Positions 57,401 through 64,000 of a DNA stretch of 64,000 bases are shown here, in pieces. The DNA lies in the NCBI GenBank assembly GCA_947568835.1, contig OX387608.1, positions 4,936,001 to 5,000,000 on the forward strand, read 5' to 3'. The DNA is from Protonemura montana. Taxonomy: Eukaryota > Arthropoda > Insecta > Plecoptera > Nemouridae. Numbering within the stretch: position 1 is the stretch's first letter; each line of letters opens with the position of its first letter. The notes under the pieces are model-generated. The model ran no database searches and was not told where the DNA came from. It saw only the letters and a program-made list of their open reading frames with translations. The translations under genes were made by a program, and so were the position numbers.

Positions 57401-60400
57401 TTACTGAAATCTTGTAATTTCAGTAAATCGTCTCTTAAATGGACCCTTCAACGAGCTTCAATCATCTTCAATGAAGTTCAAAGCCAAACAATTAACACAC
57501 AATTCAAACGGAAAGAGCTAGAGCAGTGGCACAGTGCACCCGTTACAGTGGCGTACCTGTTTTTTATGGCAGCGGCGATGTAGTGATGTTTGAACGGCTC
57601 GCCACTGGCGTAGAACAGCGCGGAGTCGTCGTACCGCGTCTTGAAGAACAAACTGATTCGGTTCAGACTTGACTTGACGCGATCTCTCCAGTCGTAGACT
57701 CGGTACGAGATGTACGAAGAGCCGCGGAGGGTGAGGACCGTACCGGCTGGGAAAAAGATTGGTTAAAATTACAGTCTTTTGTTGTTTAAGCATCAAGTTC
57801 TTGGCTTCTAGCGCTAATTTTGAAACTGTCTTGACGAAAAATGCTCAACGAACAACTACTATATGATGGTTTTTGGACTCATGTCTACTTAATTTATCCT
57901 TAGCACAAGTTTTTAGAAAAACTATTTGAACTGGGTTTTGAAGGCTAAGTAAAGGGCTACTAAATTTCCCGACGTTTCGTAACATATACTAGTTACTTCT
58001 TCAGAGGACTGCTCAAACCTCTGAAGAAGTAACTAGTATATGTTACGAAACGTCGGGAAATTTAGTAGCCCTTTACTTAGCATTCAAAACCCAGTTCAAA
58101 TAGTTTTTCTAACTACTATATGGGTGACTCCGTGTCACATGAATACATTTTGAATTATTTTTCAGCCACGGACTCTGATTTTAATGCAATTTGGTACACA
58201 CACTAACATTGTGGCTTGTAACAACTGTGATTTTTTTCAATTTTTTCTGACAGATATTAAAAAAAATATGAGGTTAAGAGATTTGTGTCCCGACGCCCCG
58301 AAACGAGTACCACTGAAGTGTTTTTACTAAATAACTCCTTTCCTAATTTACCTAGAACACTGGAAAAAAGCTAATTTTAAAGCTTTTGATGAGACCTTTT
58401 AAGATAATACCATAAACACATACTTTTGATACATACTTATTTAGATTTTTTCAGTCTAGATCTCCTTGAGGGCAAAGGCAATTTGAAAAAATGCTCCTAA
58501 TAACTACCGCTGCTATGCCAACTACTTGGACTACTAAGTAATATTTAATATGTAATGTTCCTGGTTGGTTCTTACTGTAAATGTCGCATTGTTCCCCCTC
58601 GTACTTCATGCCGTAGCAGTCACAGGTCAGACTGTTGTAGTGATTCACACACTTGCTGCCAACGAAGCACAGGTTCTCTTTGGTCTTGCACCTGAAACAA
58701 GGTCGAGGATCACAGTTAACATGCGTTAATGGTCAACTACGTGGTTCACACTGATCTGAAATAACCTGGATAGAGCACAGGATCCAGCCAGCTAATCTAA
58801 AATAACCTGGATGGAGCATAGGATACAGCCAGCTGATCTCAAATAACCTGGATAGAGCATAGGATCCAGCCAGCTGATCTCAAATAATCTGGATAGAGCA
58901 TAGGATCCAGCCAGCTGATCTCAAATCACCTGGATAGAGCATAGGATCCAGCTAGCTGATCTCAAATAACCTGGATAGAGCATAGGATCCAGCCAGCTGA
59001 TCTCAAATAATCTGGATAGAGCATAGGATCCAGCCAGCTGATCTCAAATCACCTGGATAGAGCATAGGATCCAGCTAGCTGATCTCAAATAACCTGGATA
59101 GAGCATAGGATCCAGCCAGATGGTCTCAAATAACCTGGATAGAGCATAGGATCCAGCCAGCTGATCTCAAATAACCTGGATAGAGCATAGGATGCAGCCA
59201 GCTGGTCTCAAATAACCTGGATAGAGCATAGGATCCAGTCAGCTGGTCTCAAATAAACTGGATAGAGCATAGGATCCAGCCAGCTGATCTCAAATAACCT
59301 TGGTAGAGCATAGGATTTAGCGAGCTGGTCTCAAATAACCTGTATAGAGCATTTTAGAGCATTAAGCTCTTGTTGATAAAAGTCAAATGGCCAACATTTT
59401 GCAAATAAAAGAAAAGTCAACTTCAAAACGGTACATTTTGACCTTTTATGTTTTTAAAAGTACCTACATGGGACTTGTTCTATGCGTTATGGAGAAAAGG
59501 CCGTTATTTGCAAGCATGGACGAATCGGCATAACGGATAAAGAATAATCTTGTTATTCCCTATTAGATGTTTTTTGGGTTAGTGAGGAAGAGACAGGAGA
59601 GAGTGACTTGTTGGTGTAAGCCGAAGGAGTGAGAGAGTGAGACTTACTTGTTGATGCAACCCTCGACGACGTTCTCATGTTTGGTGGCGATCAGTGGTTT
59701 GATTGGCAGTAGGTCGGAGGCCGCTTTACCAGCGCTCAGGCGCATGCTCCGAATGCACCCCACGAACGACTCGATGATATACTTTACCCCGTGTAGTTTC
59801 TCCTCGCTGCTCAGGCCTGCGCGCAAGAGATTAGGAGCTTAGGGAATGGACTGTGCAGAAAATGTTTGTTGTGATTGGGAAATGTTCACCAATTACAAAT
59901 AAAAACAAGCCTAAGTGTCAAGAAAAACTATTTCAAATGGGTTTTGAATGCTAAGTAAAGGGCTACTAAATTTCCCGACGTTTCGTAACAGGTACTAGTT
60001 ACTCCTTCAGGGGGACGGACACTTTGCCAGGGGACACTTTGCCAGGCTGTTAAGGTTGGGTAGAGGGGGTGGGCAGGTAGGCATGCCATCGGAGTGATTG
60101 ACAGTTTGCCGGGCTTTGCTTGTGAGCTCCGTCGCGGTCAAGACATGTCCCCCCGGTTTAGGAAGAACTATGCTCCGTGGGTACCATGTCAAAAGTTAAA
60201 GAAAAAATGAGAATACATACAACACGACACTATCGCTGTAATAGCGCTGTCGAAAAAGCGCTGTAAATTCTGTACGGATGGCCGCAGACACCTGATATTC
60301 AAACAACCTGATATTCAAAAAATTCAACGAGTGCCAAATTCAAAAAATTATACATCCCTGATCTCCAGCGTATAATATGAGTGCCTTCGATCAATGCACT

Positions 60401-63400
60401 ATTGTGGTGATACCTTAGAGGTGATACCTATTCATAAAACAACAACAAACAACATTCAACAAATACGCTGTTAAAGCCCAGCTAGAGTTTTAGTTTTAGA
60501 ACCAGTTATAGAACCAGTTTTATCGCAACACAATGGATTTCATCGTAACTTTTTGTAAACTGTTAACGATACACTATAACTAATGTGAGTTTGCCACTTT
60601 TTGGGGATCTGATATCATAGAGTCCACCAGGCTGACTGTTAGTTTTTGGTTTTTTAATGAGCTCGTCAGCTAAAGCTAGTAGTATATATTAGATGTAAAA
60701 ATAAAATAATAGGCGGTAAGGTAAGACTAACACAACTATATATATGCTTTTATTTCAGAGTAACAATATCAGTGGAATTCTTTAAAATACTCACACGACT
60801 GAGTAATGTTAGGTTAGGTCACATGCACGTTCAGAATACTATCGCTGTTAACACAAAGTATTAATGCATTTTTCTTCTTTTTTAGTCTGTGACTTACAAT
60901 GGTGAACTCTGATAAATGATTTTAAATTAGGGTTGTAGGTTTTGAGCTATGAAGGAAGGGTCAGCATCGAACGAACACAACTTAACTTCGACTTTGCGTT
61001 TTATGTATTCTCATTCTTTCTTCAACTTTTGACGTAGTACCCACGGAACATTATTCTTCCATAACCGGGGAGACATGTCTTGACCGCGACGGAGCTCGCA
61101 AGCAAAGCCCAGCAAACTGTCAATCACACCGATGGAATACCTACCTGCCCACCCCCTCTACCCAACCTTAACAACCCCTTTACAGCCTGGCAAAGTGTCC
61201 CCTGGCAAAGTGTCCTACACTCACTTCTTCAAGGGTTAGAGCAGTCCTTACCCTTACAGTCCTTACTTCTTACCCTTGAAGAAGTAACTAGTATATGTTA
61301 CGAAACGTCGGGAAATTTAGTAGCCCTTTACTAAGCATTCAAAACCCATTTAAAATAGTTTTTGTTAAAACTAGTGCTAAGGATAAATCAAGTAGACATG
61401 AGTCTAAAAACAATCATAAAGCCTAAGTGTTGGTTTTCTATGTTTAACAAACAAAAATCATCATGTGATTGGCTGTTACCAAGCAAATAACAAATTAACG
61501 GACTGTTAGATTCTCAACGTACCTCTGAAAAATGAGCCTTTAGGCTAACGGATGAAAAAAACATTGCTGGTAGTTTATAAATTTGCCGCAGGAGCGCGTT
61601 GGCATAGCGATCGTATAAGAGAGAGAGAACTGTCGAAGATCAGCGGTGCCAAGCTTCAAATAATGTCATTTAACGGGTGTGGTCCAAACTATTTTAGCTT
61701 TTAGGCGAGGGAAATGCCACAGAATTAAGCCTGCTATCGGAGAAGTTAGATTAATAACTTAATTTCTAGTGGTACTTGGTCTGGATGCAGAAATACGGAG
61801 AATTTTATTGCAATGCAACAAGGAAATTCACATTATTTCCTTCTTTTTTCGCTTCTAAAAACACTGCACGTCATGTCCAATTGGCATTTTTCGTGTGACG
61901 CAAGTTAAGCAACACTGCGCTACACCATTTTATTGGATGGGTGACCATTTTTGCAATTATAATAATTTCGAGAAGTAAACTTGCATAGAAATTGCTGTAA
62001 AATGCACTTCATCAATTTTGTCCACCCACCGATTGCTTGGCCGAGTGTACAGAAGTGCATCACGTGAAGAGTTGAATTGCAAATATAAAAGGATTACATA
62101 TTTCATAATTTCAACTCGTGATGTCGCTGTCGCAACACTTTTACTCGCTTTGGTGCGAAATGAAGAACCGAAAAACGTGTGCATTGAAACAAGTTAATTT
62201 GAAATAGTTGAAGATTTAAGATAAAACGCTGTGTTACATGAGATTATCAGATGGCTTTTATTGGTGCAACTACAGCCAGATTAGACCATCTGATAACGAG
62301 GATGGTATAACAATAAAGCTTTGTTGCCGAGACCGTATTTGGCACAAATATTTGCTAGCGTGAAAGCAGTTTGATAAGAGGCTAATTTTACCCCCCCTTT
62401 GCAGGGAAGTGTTTGAACAGCTCATTTCAGGAACGATATCTGGTGAGAGGTTTGTTTGTGTGCGATAGATCAGAGTAAGGGCAAAGACCCCTTAATATTT
62501 GATAAAGTAACTGTCAATATTATGTTATTATTATTTGTGGTGTTTAACGACGCACTGTTTTGACATCTGACCATGCGGCACTGGTCTAATGGCGTCGGTC
62601 AATGAGAGGATGATGATGAGGATGATGATGAACTTAACCTAGCCTAGAAGAGAGGAGGGGAAACCCGGTGCCGGCACGTAGCCTACTCCTGTCGAAGAGC
62701 ACCAAGGGGACCACCGGCTTCACGTCCCTTCCGAAGGACGGTACAACTCGAACAGCAGGATTCCTCCACAAATCCATGCTGTCGAGAGGTTGATAAGCAA
62801 GGATAGTGAAGTTGCTGTACTAACTTTCATCCCTCCAACCTATCTCCCGAATAGAACTGGTCATGTGTATGATAGTCATCCATTCAATACCGGACTCAGC
62901 GAAGCAACACTGCGCTGAGTCAGGTATTGAATGGGTGACCATTCACAAATAATTTTTGAGTCCCCGTTTGGGCAACAATTATTGAGAGGGTTATAGTGTT
63001 CCTAATAATAAAATACCTCGCGTATTGCAAGCGTTTGCAATTTAGATCAGAGTACACATAGCTGAATTCAACATCAGATACAGCATATGACAGTGGCATA
63101 TAACAATGACAGCATATGTTACAAAAACTGATTTCCTGAAAGTTCCTCATCAAGACCGATTGTTGTAAAGCTAAAAATTGTAATTGTAAAAATTTTTTTT
63201 GCACAGTTTTTTTTTTAGTTGTGTCCATATGTCACTACTAGGGGACAAAAACAAAAGAATATAAAGCGGAAAATTGTTGGAGAAAACTCGAAAAATCTTT
63301 TTTTTCTGATGACTCCGTTTAAAAGAAAAGGAAATAAGTTTTGAGATTTGAAAACATATTTGTTATGTGTTTAATGATAGTGCTAACTTCCAGTTTTCAT

Positions 63401-63755
63401 GCAACTGGTCTGCAAAGAAAAATAGTTACATTTTTCAAAAAATAAGCCAGGTGTTTTTCACCTATAACTCGCCAGCAAAATAATAGATTACTACTTAACT
63501 TTGTGTTTTTAAGACCTAGAGAAAGAAAATTCTAAAAATGTTAATCCCATCTCACTCAGACAAATGATGAGCCCCATCTCACTCACCTCCTACCAGCACC
63601 ACGGAGGGTAGATCGGTATGCACCCCATAGTTGTCAGCCGTGCGCAGTCCCAGGATCTTGGCCTCTTCTTTGATCTTATCGACCGTAGCTATCAGACGGG
63701 CTCCGTGCACGTCGATTCTCACCGTCACAGTGTGCCACTCGTCGCGGTTTAGTCC
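36220..63755 (-). CDS. axo: axotactin-like transmembrane receptor (neurexin/CNTNAP superfamily), 28 exons, 5' end outside window
   Basis: Cell-surface adhesion or signalling protein; Drosophila axotactin is a glial member of this superfamily. Twenty-eight minus-strand exons, all phase-consistent, encode 1719 residues. Domain order: LamG (partial), EGF, LamG, LamG, EGF, fibrinogen-C-like (YLIDIDGNGPFPP), LamG, EGF, LamG, EGF, LamG. A transmembrane helix (IFLILTTFFAAVVILSL) and a ~250-residue cytoplasmic tail follow. CNTNAP/Nrx-IV proteins have fewer LamG and EGF modules and a juxtamembrane protein-4.1 site that is absent here, which is why I favour axotactin. The tail starts KKRKRKEE, is charged, and has apparent alternative 3' ends (39241, 37643 or 36220). 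Introns are 0.3-4 kb and hold SINEs, MITEs and a minisatellite. The N-terminus and signal peptide lie beyond 63755. The symbol rests on architecture, not a search. Confidence 0.8.
36898..36976 (-). CDS. axo: axotactin-like tail exon, penultimate in the long splice form
   Basis: Acceptor ttttgcatcag, then GQEVGSSQDDYNSPSSTFAD and NGSEAR, phase 0 to 1. The next exon supplies the two bases that complete Asp. Confidence 0.68.
37643..37702 (-). CDS. axo: axotactin-like candidate alternative terminal exon
   Basis: Acceptor gtgtatttcag, then SLTKQSVERKVTFLATPCA and TGA. Phase 0 fits the donor at 39316. Short, so support is modest. Confidence 0.4.
   Translation of the reverse strand, partial: SLTKQSVERKVTFLATPCA
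39241..39429 (-). CDS. axo: axotactin-like exon: acidic tail; can end here or splice onward
   Basis: Acceptor gttttctag, then SMEDEPRVHHHSIAEEDEEG. Read through, it ends STISEVTLNAYAFD at a stop (39241). A strong internal donor, AAACCG|GTAAGC, ends the coding part at 39316 in phase 0 and fits the exons at 37702 and 36976. Confidence 0.82.
   Translation of the reverse strand, partial: SMEDEPRVHHHSIAEEDEEGVGEDEEEQELLDIPRSKPVSQLKRMAPLSTISEVTLNAYAFD
40041..40384 (-). CDS. axo: axotactin-like exon: transmembrane helix and cytoplasmic tail
   Basis: Encodes AIFLILTTFFAAVVILSLCL, then a basic stop-transfer KKRKRKEE, TAYKPKPQVNG and VKNDYVQIPLSPPGEEKP. Donor GTG|GTGAGA, phase 0. Confidence 0.9.
41236..41348. 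repeat. two tandem ~55-bp repeats
   Basis: The block actgggtcagaatcacatg ... ccagtcgaacacg is repeated as actggggcagagtcacatg ... ccagtcgaacacg in the intron next to the linker exon. Confidence 0.7.
41410..41506 (-). CDS. axo: axotactin-like exon: extracellular juxtamembrane linker
   Basis: Encodes GLDKAWVEDPPRRIEYKSTY and TDASIIETGSTQ. Donor G|GTGAGC joins directly to the transmembrane exon. Confidence 0.83.
42353..42419 (+). ncRNA. hammerhead ribozyme-like motif
   Basis: Distal helix I: 42353-42363 pairs with 42109+300 offset positions 42409-42419 (AGTAAGACTTT with AAAGTCCTACT), 10 of 11 base pairs. Core CTGAAGA at 42368-42374, one extra T, helix II AACGGAG/CTCCGTT with a 4-nt loop, then GAAACGTC at 42394-42401. 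It lies in an axotactin-like intron, antisense to that gene. Confidence 0.6.
42424..42512 (-). mobile_element. 5S-derived SINE, tail fragment
   Basis: Matches only the 3' tail (gatygattgattg, cgacatactgttttgac, gcactggtctaatg) and the tract cctaacctaacctag. Confidence 0.7.
42695..42873 (-). CDS. axo: axotactin-like exon: LamG-6, C-terminal end
   Basis: Completes GCLSNVVVEVNHHVMKPLEE and continues YMLFTKFG, with a Cys in AQCADFDLV. Confidence 0.86.
43110..43266 (-). CDS. axo: axotactin-like exon: LamG-6, third part
   Basis: Encodes IDREEVPLELIPVMSMTDVK and VQVGGFNSADPRFVAYKSYS, then GCLS. Confidence 0.85.
43784..43961 (-). CDS. axo: axotactin-like exon: LamG-6, second part
   Basis: Encodes SSYYLLVALTGEGYLVFEED and HFLNGARHSVYYQRTN. 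Donor CTC|GTGAGT. Confidence 0.84.
44579..44729 (-). CDS. axo: axotactin-like exon: LamG-6, first part
   Basis: The minus strand reads GADFGGESVLRRKYLLD and VNQVKVQLAFSSSD, ending LLLLQTDSS. Phase 1 in, phase 2 out. Confidence 0.83.
44921..45067 (-). CDS. axo: axotactin-like exon: EGF-4
   Basis: Encodes CRMKCDEVPCKNQGIC and CDCKHTSYYGELC. Acceptor cttctcag, donor G|GTGAGT. Confidence 0.88.
45570..45767 (-). CDS. axo: axotactin-like exon: LamG-5, C-terminal end
   Basis: Encodes LIVGPEALALDGYVGCIRGL and KIGDHVVNLEAQMQFAVSP. Confidence 0.88.
46119..46268 (-). CDS. axo: axotactin-like exon: LamG-5, second part
   Basis: Encodes GLNSGKSVQIAIIRKAGETV and VHVNEKKNSLAVP. A hammerhead-like motif lies ~50 bp into the intron before it (46315-46370). 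Confidence 0.86.
46315..46370 (+). ncRNA. hammerhead ribozyme-like motif
   Basis: Distal helix GAAACTCTG (46315-46323) pairs with CAGACTTTT (46362-46370) with one mismatch and one G-T. Core CTGAAGA at 46328-46334, extra T, helix II GGCGAG/CTCGCT, then GAAACGTC at 46354-46361. Confidence 0.58.
46888..47163 (-). CDS. axo: axotactin-like exon: LamG-5, first part
   Basis: Encodes MTFVAPDAYIKRNYLGD, ILVNLRTYSTDALVIYANDN and FVQIYIRDGRTVVFAFNVG. Confidence 0.88.
47615..47862 (-). CDS. axo: axotactin-like exon: LamG-4 end and EGF-3
   Basis: Encodes QGLIGCFRGLVVNGEILDI, then CDPSPCKNGAQCTE and CVCENPWAHVGTYC. Confidence 0.89.
48445..48670 (-). CDS. axo: axotactin-like exon: LamG-4, second part
   Basis: Encodes FHLTFNFTLNNGGTREL, GGEWQKIWIDYNEHHVRF and SMFIGGATE. 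Confidence 0.88.
49221..49394 (-). CDS. axo: axotactin-like exon: LamG-4, first part
   Basis: Encodes VTFTSSQSYIEVPGWRKGDI then FSFRTTGKQAILLYQPP. Confidence 0.87.
49801..49964 (-). CDS. axo: axotactin-like exon: fibrinogen-C-like, third part
   Basis: Begins RCNCDISEGKWHSDEGYYT and ends ITLGPLECVET, the conserved CDxxxxxWxxDxG pattern of the domain. Confidence 0.87.
50599..50864 (-). CDS. axo: axotactin-like exon: fibrinogen-C-like, second part
   Basis: Encodes NCSQYIKYDCYKAPLDL and ATWFISSATNDIVDYIG, ending ACPCALNRTCLNPSQ. Confidence 0.87.
51340..51525 (+). mobile_element. 5S-derived SINE, 3' half
   Basis: Starts in the body at acaggagtaggctacgtgc and runs to the tail cgtcgttaaacacaataatt and the caatcaatc tract. 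Confidence 0.78.
51682..51857 (-). CDS. axo: axotactin-like exon: fibrinogen-C-like, first part
   Basis: Encodes TCEELALLGYTKPDVYLIDI then DGNGPFPPAHVKCEF, matching the fibrinogen-like segment of CNTNAP-type proteins. Donor ATA|GTAAGC. Confidence 0.87.
52451..52592 (-). CDS. axo: axotactin-like exon: EGF-2
   Basis: Encodes CSRPNTCEHGGKC and CDCSGTGYIGNSCHF, an EGF module. Confidence 0.88.
52755..52825 (+). mobile_element. 5S-like SINE head fragment
   Basis: Contains accaaagttaagcaacactg and gggatgggtgtcc, a decayed head only. Confidence 0.6.
53123..53344 (-). CDS. axo: axotactin-like exon: LamG-3, C-terminal end
   Basis: Encodes VELSYANETIKLSVDHRY, then GLVGCMRDISINGIRVEP. Exactly 74 codons, phase 0 to 0. 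Confidence 0.88.
53848..54025 (-). CDS. axo: axotactin-like exon: LamG-3, middle
   Basis: Encodes SRPMAILASSEV and GFWELRVVNDEIRFELV. Phase 2 in, phase 0 out. Confidence 0.87.
54604..54811 (-). CDS. axo: axotactin-like exon: LamG-2 end / LamG-3 start
   Basis: Encodes GSLKYVFFNDISVIYELKK, then ITFPFPSSHIWWENKRQ, which opens the next LamG. Donor AG|GTTGGG (phase 2). Confidence 0.85.
54903..55475 (-). mobile_element. 5S-derived SINE, full length, carrying an insertion
   Basis: Tail, body and complete head are present. The body is interrupted between aactgg and atgtgt by ~145 bp (55233-55377). Confidence 0.85.
55233..55377 (-). mobile_element. short insertion with poly-T start inside a SINE
   Basis: Begins with a T-rich run and splits an otherwise continuous SINE. 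On the minus strand it would end in poly-A, so a heavily 5'-truncated retroelement 3' end is the simplest reading. Confidence 0.55.
55480..56175. other. axotactin-like intron sequence, nothing recognised
   Basis: AT-rich intron between the SINE and the palindrome. Confidence 0.4.
56176..56597. mobile_element. 422-bp palindromic foldback element
   Basis: The sequence cgttgagtgtaggttatagg at 56176 is mirrored at 56578-56597, and the arms match for ~165 bp around a loop of ~80 bp. Family unknown; no ORF. Confidence 0.82.
56637..56893 (-). CDS. axo: axotactin-like exon: LamG-2, second part
   Basis: Encodes VLEVDFGDGPLHTTIG, NNYWNNLTIVHHNHDIRI and YIDPEIYIGGGPDL. The donor lies only ~40 bp from a large palindromic repeat in the next intron. 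Confidence 0.88.
57148..57293. mobile_element. MITE related to 20362-20511
   Basis: Same order: gttttatcaaaatctcgcct, gaaactattgccatg, cagatgtttctgtgag and gtaaaacctgacctt. Confidence 0.7.
57557..57746 (-). CDS. axo: axotactin-like exon: LamG-2, first part
   Basis: Encodes GTVLTLRGSSYISYRVYDW and RISLFFKTRYDDSALFYASG, the classic start of a LamG fold. Confidence 0.88.
57916..58109. mobile_element. palindromic MITE with near-perfect ~95-bp arms
   Basis: The arm gaaaaactatttgaactggg ... cttcttcagagg is followed by actgctcaaa and the reverse arm. Each arm carries the hammerhead-like core. Partial copies: 5916-5990, 10645-10935, 59918-60016 and 61216-61440. A more divergent trace may lie at 39530-39680. 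Confidence 0.85.
58006..58071 (+). ncRNA. hammerhead ribozyme-like motif with complete core, in the palindromic MITE
   Basis: Distal helix GGACTGCT/AGTAGCCC, internal loops CAAA and AAATTT, proximal helix CCT/GGG. Core CTGAAGA (58021-58027), extra A, helix II GTAAC/GTTAC with an 8-nt loop, then GAAACGTC (58047-58054). Confidence 0.6.
58576..58691 (-). CDS. axo: axotactin-like exon: EGF-1
   Basis: Six-Cys EGF module: CKTKENLCFVGSKC then CDCYGMKYEGEQC. Acceptor tgtttcag, donor A|GTAAGA. Confidence 0.88.
58763..59350. repeat. 41-bp minisatellite, about 14 units
   Basis: The unit is aataacctggatagagcata plus ggatccagccagctgatctca. Variants aataatctgg, aatcacctgg and agctagctg recur every third unit between ~58843 and 59089, making a duplicated 123-bp higher-order block. 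It lies in an axotactin-like intron. Confidence 0.92.
59648..59816 (-). CDS. axo: axotactin-like exon: LamG-1, C-terminal end
   Basis: Encodes GLSSEEKLHGVKYIIES, then FVGCIRSMRLSAGKA, the usual LamG closing Cys motif, and VVEGCINK. Phase 1 in, phase 2 out. Confidence 0.88.
59918..60016 (-). repeat. left part of a split palindromic MITE
   Basis: Same arm as 57916-58012; the sequence is interrupted at ctccttcagggg by the 1.2-kb element that follows. Confidence 0.75.
60017..61215. mobile_element. 1.2-kb element with ~210-bp inverted repeats, inserted in the MITE
   Basis: The outer ends are two tandem copies of GGACACTTTGCCAGG, and the same in reverse at the right end. The arms (to ~60223 and from ~61003) include caagacatgtc and agctccgtcgcggt. 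The ~780-bp middle has no ORF, so it is non-autonomous. No clear target duplication. Confidence 0.82.
61216..61440 (+). repeat. right part of the split palindromic MITE
   Basis: Resumes at cacttcttcaagggttagag, then gives a full reverse arm with TTGAAGA-A-GTAAC...GTTAC-GAAACGTC and the terminal gataaatcaagtagacatgag. Confidence 0.75.
61895..61955 (+). mobile_element. 5S-like SINE head fragment
   Basis: Contains caagttaagcaacactgcgc and ttggatgggtgacc separated by a small insertion. Confidence 0.6.
62535..62954 (-). mobile_element. 5S-derived SINE with a head-to-head second head
   Basis: Tail and body are on the minus strand. At 62880-62900 the head meets a plus-strand head (gaagcaacactgcgctgagt ... 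gaatgggtgacc), forming a hairpin. attatttgtg on the left faces cacaaataat on the right. Confidence 0.82.
62955..63586. other. axotactin-like intron sequence, nothing recognised
   Basis: AT-rich intron between the SINE and the first exon in the window. The ORF here is random-looking. Confidence 0.4.
63587..63755 (-). CDS. axo: axotactin-like exon: LamG-1, middle
   Basis: Encodes GLNRDEWHTVTVRIDVHGAR and DLPSVVLVGG. The acceptor is ctttccag and the donor G|GTGAGT (phase 1). First exon of the gene inside the window. Confidence 0.88.
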
Positions 63756-64000
63756 CTGGAAAGTTGGAGGGTAGCTTAGTTGACATTTCTTAGCTCTGAA
63801 GTAAATTGCCAGAAGAAACGCTTTTTATATGGGCCCAATTTTTTACAATCGCCTCCCCAATAAAATAAAAATGTTTAAAAAGTAGAGAAAGCTTTAAAAA
63901 TCAAGTGAAGGGCTTGGTAATTTTCAATTGTTTTGATATTATCGATGAATATGTAAATCTGAATAAATATGAATGTAATTACTGTGTAAATGAAACAAGA
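63756..64000. other. intron continuing beyond the window
   Basis: No exon recognised upstream of the LamG-1 exon within the window. Confidence 0.5.

Noticed and set aside
58763..59350. CRISPR-like array
   Set aside because: Repeats are directly contiguous with no unique spacers, in an intron of an animal gene; this is a minisatellite.
36220..63755. Neurexin IV (Nrx-IV) identity
   Set aside because: The tail lacks the GNP-type protein-4.1-binding stretch and the Nrx-IV C-terminus, and the module order has extra LamG and EGF domains.

Overview
This window is a piece of an animal nuclear genome, most likely from an arthropod and probably an insect. It has multi-exon genes with GT-AG introns, AT-rich intergenic DNA, a TATA plus arthropod-type initiator promoter, and a transmembrane neurexin-superfamily gene that best fits insect axotactin. 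Species cannot be fixed from sequence alone.

Layout, left to right. (1) 553-6188, + strand: the last three coding exons of a class I histone deacetylase (HDAC1/Rpd3). The first intron seen holds a complete 4.1-kb DNA transposon (968-5080) with ~480-bp terminal inverted repeats and an intact 860-aa transposase-like ORF. (2) 9084-13440, - strand: a complete four-exon CYP4-clan cytochrome P450 (517 aa) with a readable TATA/Inr promoter. (3) 13950-19740: a repeat nest. An old minus-strand LINE was split by a younger plus-strand LINE and, separately, by a small hAT-like element that landed on the FADD catalytic codons of its reverse transcriptase. (4) 20577-24815, - strand: an unrecognised 1412-aa lysine-rich protein built from ~55-residue repeats in a higher-order A-B-C pattern. 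(5) 24850-36200: mostly repeats, two orphan candidate exons (29249-29564), LINE remnants, and a second DNA transposon (31246-34080) with an intact 679-aa ORF and short TIRs. (6) 36220-63755, - strand: the 3' part of one large gene of 28 phase-consistent exons. It encodes 1719 residues: laminin-G, EGF and fibrinogen-like domains, one transmembrane helix and a cytoplasmic tail with apparent alternative C-terminal exons. The gene continues beyond the right edge.

The repeat landscape has two unusual themes. First, a SINE family whose head is derived from 5S rRNA is present in about 13 copies, several with tandemly multiplied or inverted heads. Second, hammerhead-ribozyme-like folds recur. Their core reads CTGAAGA-N-helix II-GAAACGTC, and a distal helix I is formed by different but complementary flanks in each copy. 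Some are free-standing (27213-27274, 42353-42419, 46315-46370) and some lie in the arms of a palindromic MITE (5921-5986, 58006-58071, 59918-60016, 61216-61440). I regard this recurring fold as the most interesting signal in the window.

The three recognised genes are not functionally linked as a cluster: a chromatin deacetylase, a microsomal oxidase and a cell-adhesion receptor. HDAC1 and the P450 are convergent. Exon boundaries were set by hand from splice consensus plus reading-phase agreement, so an error of a base or so is possible. All family assignments are from motif recognition, not database searches.
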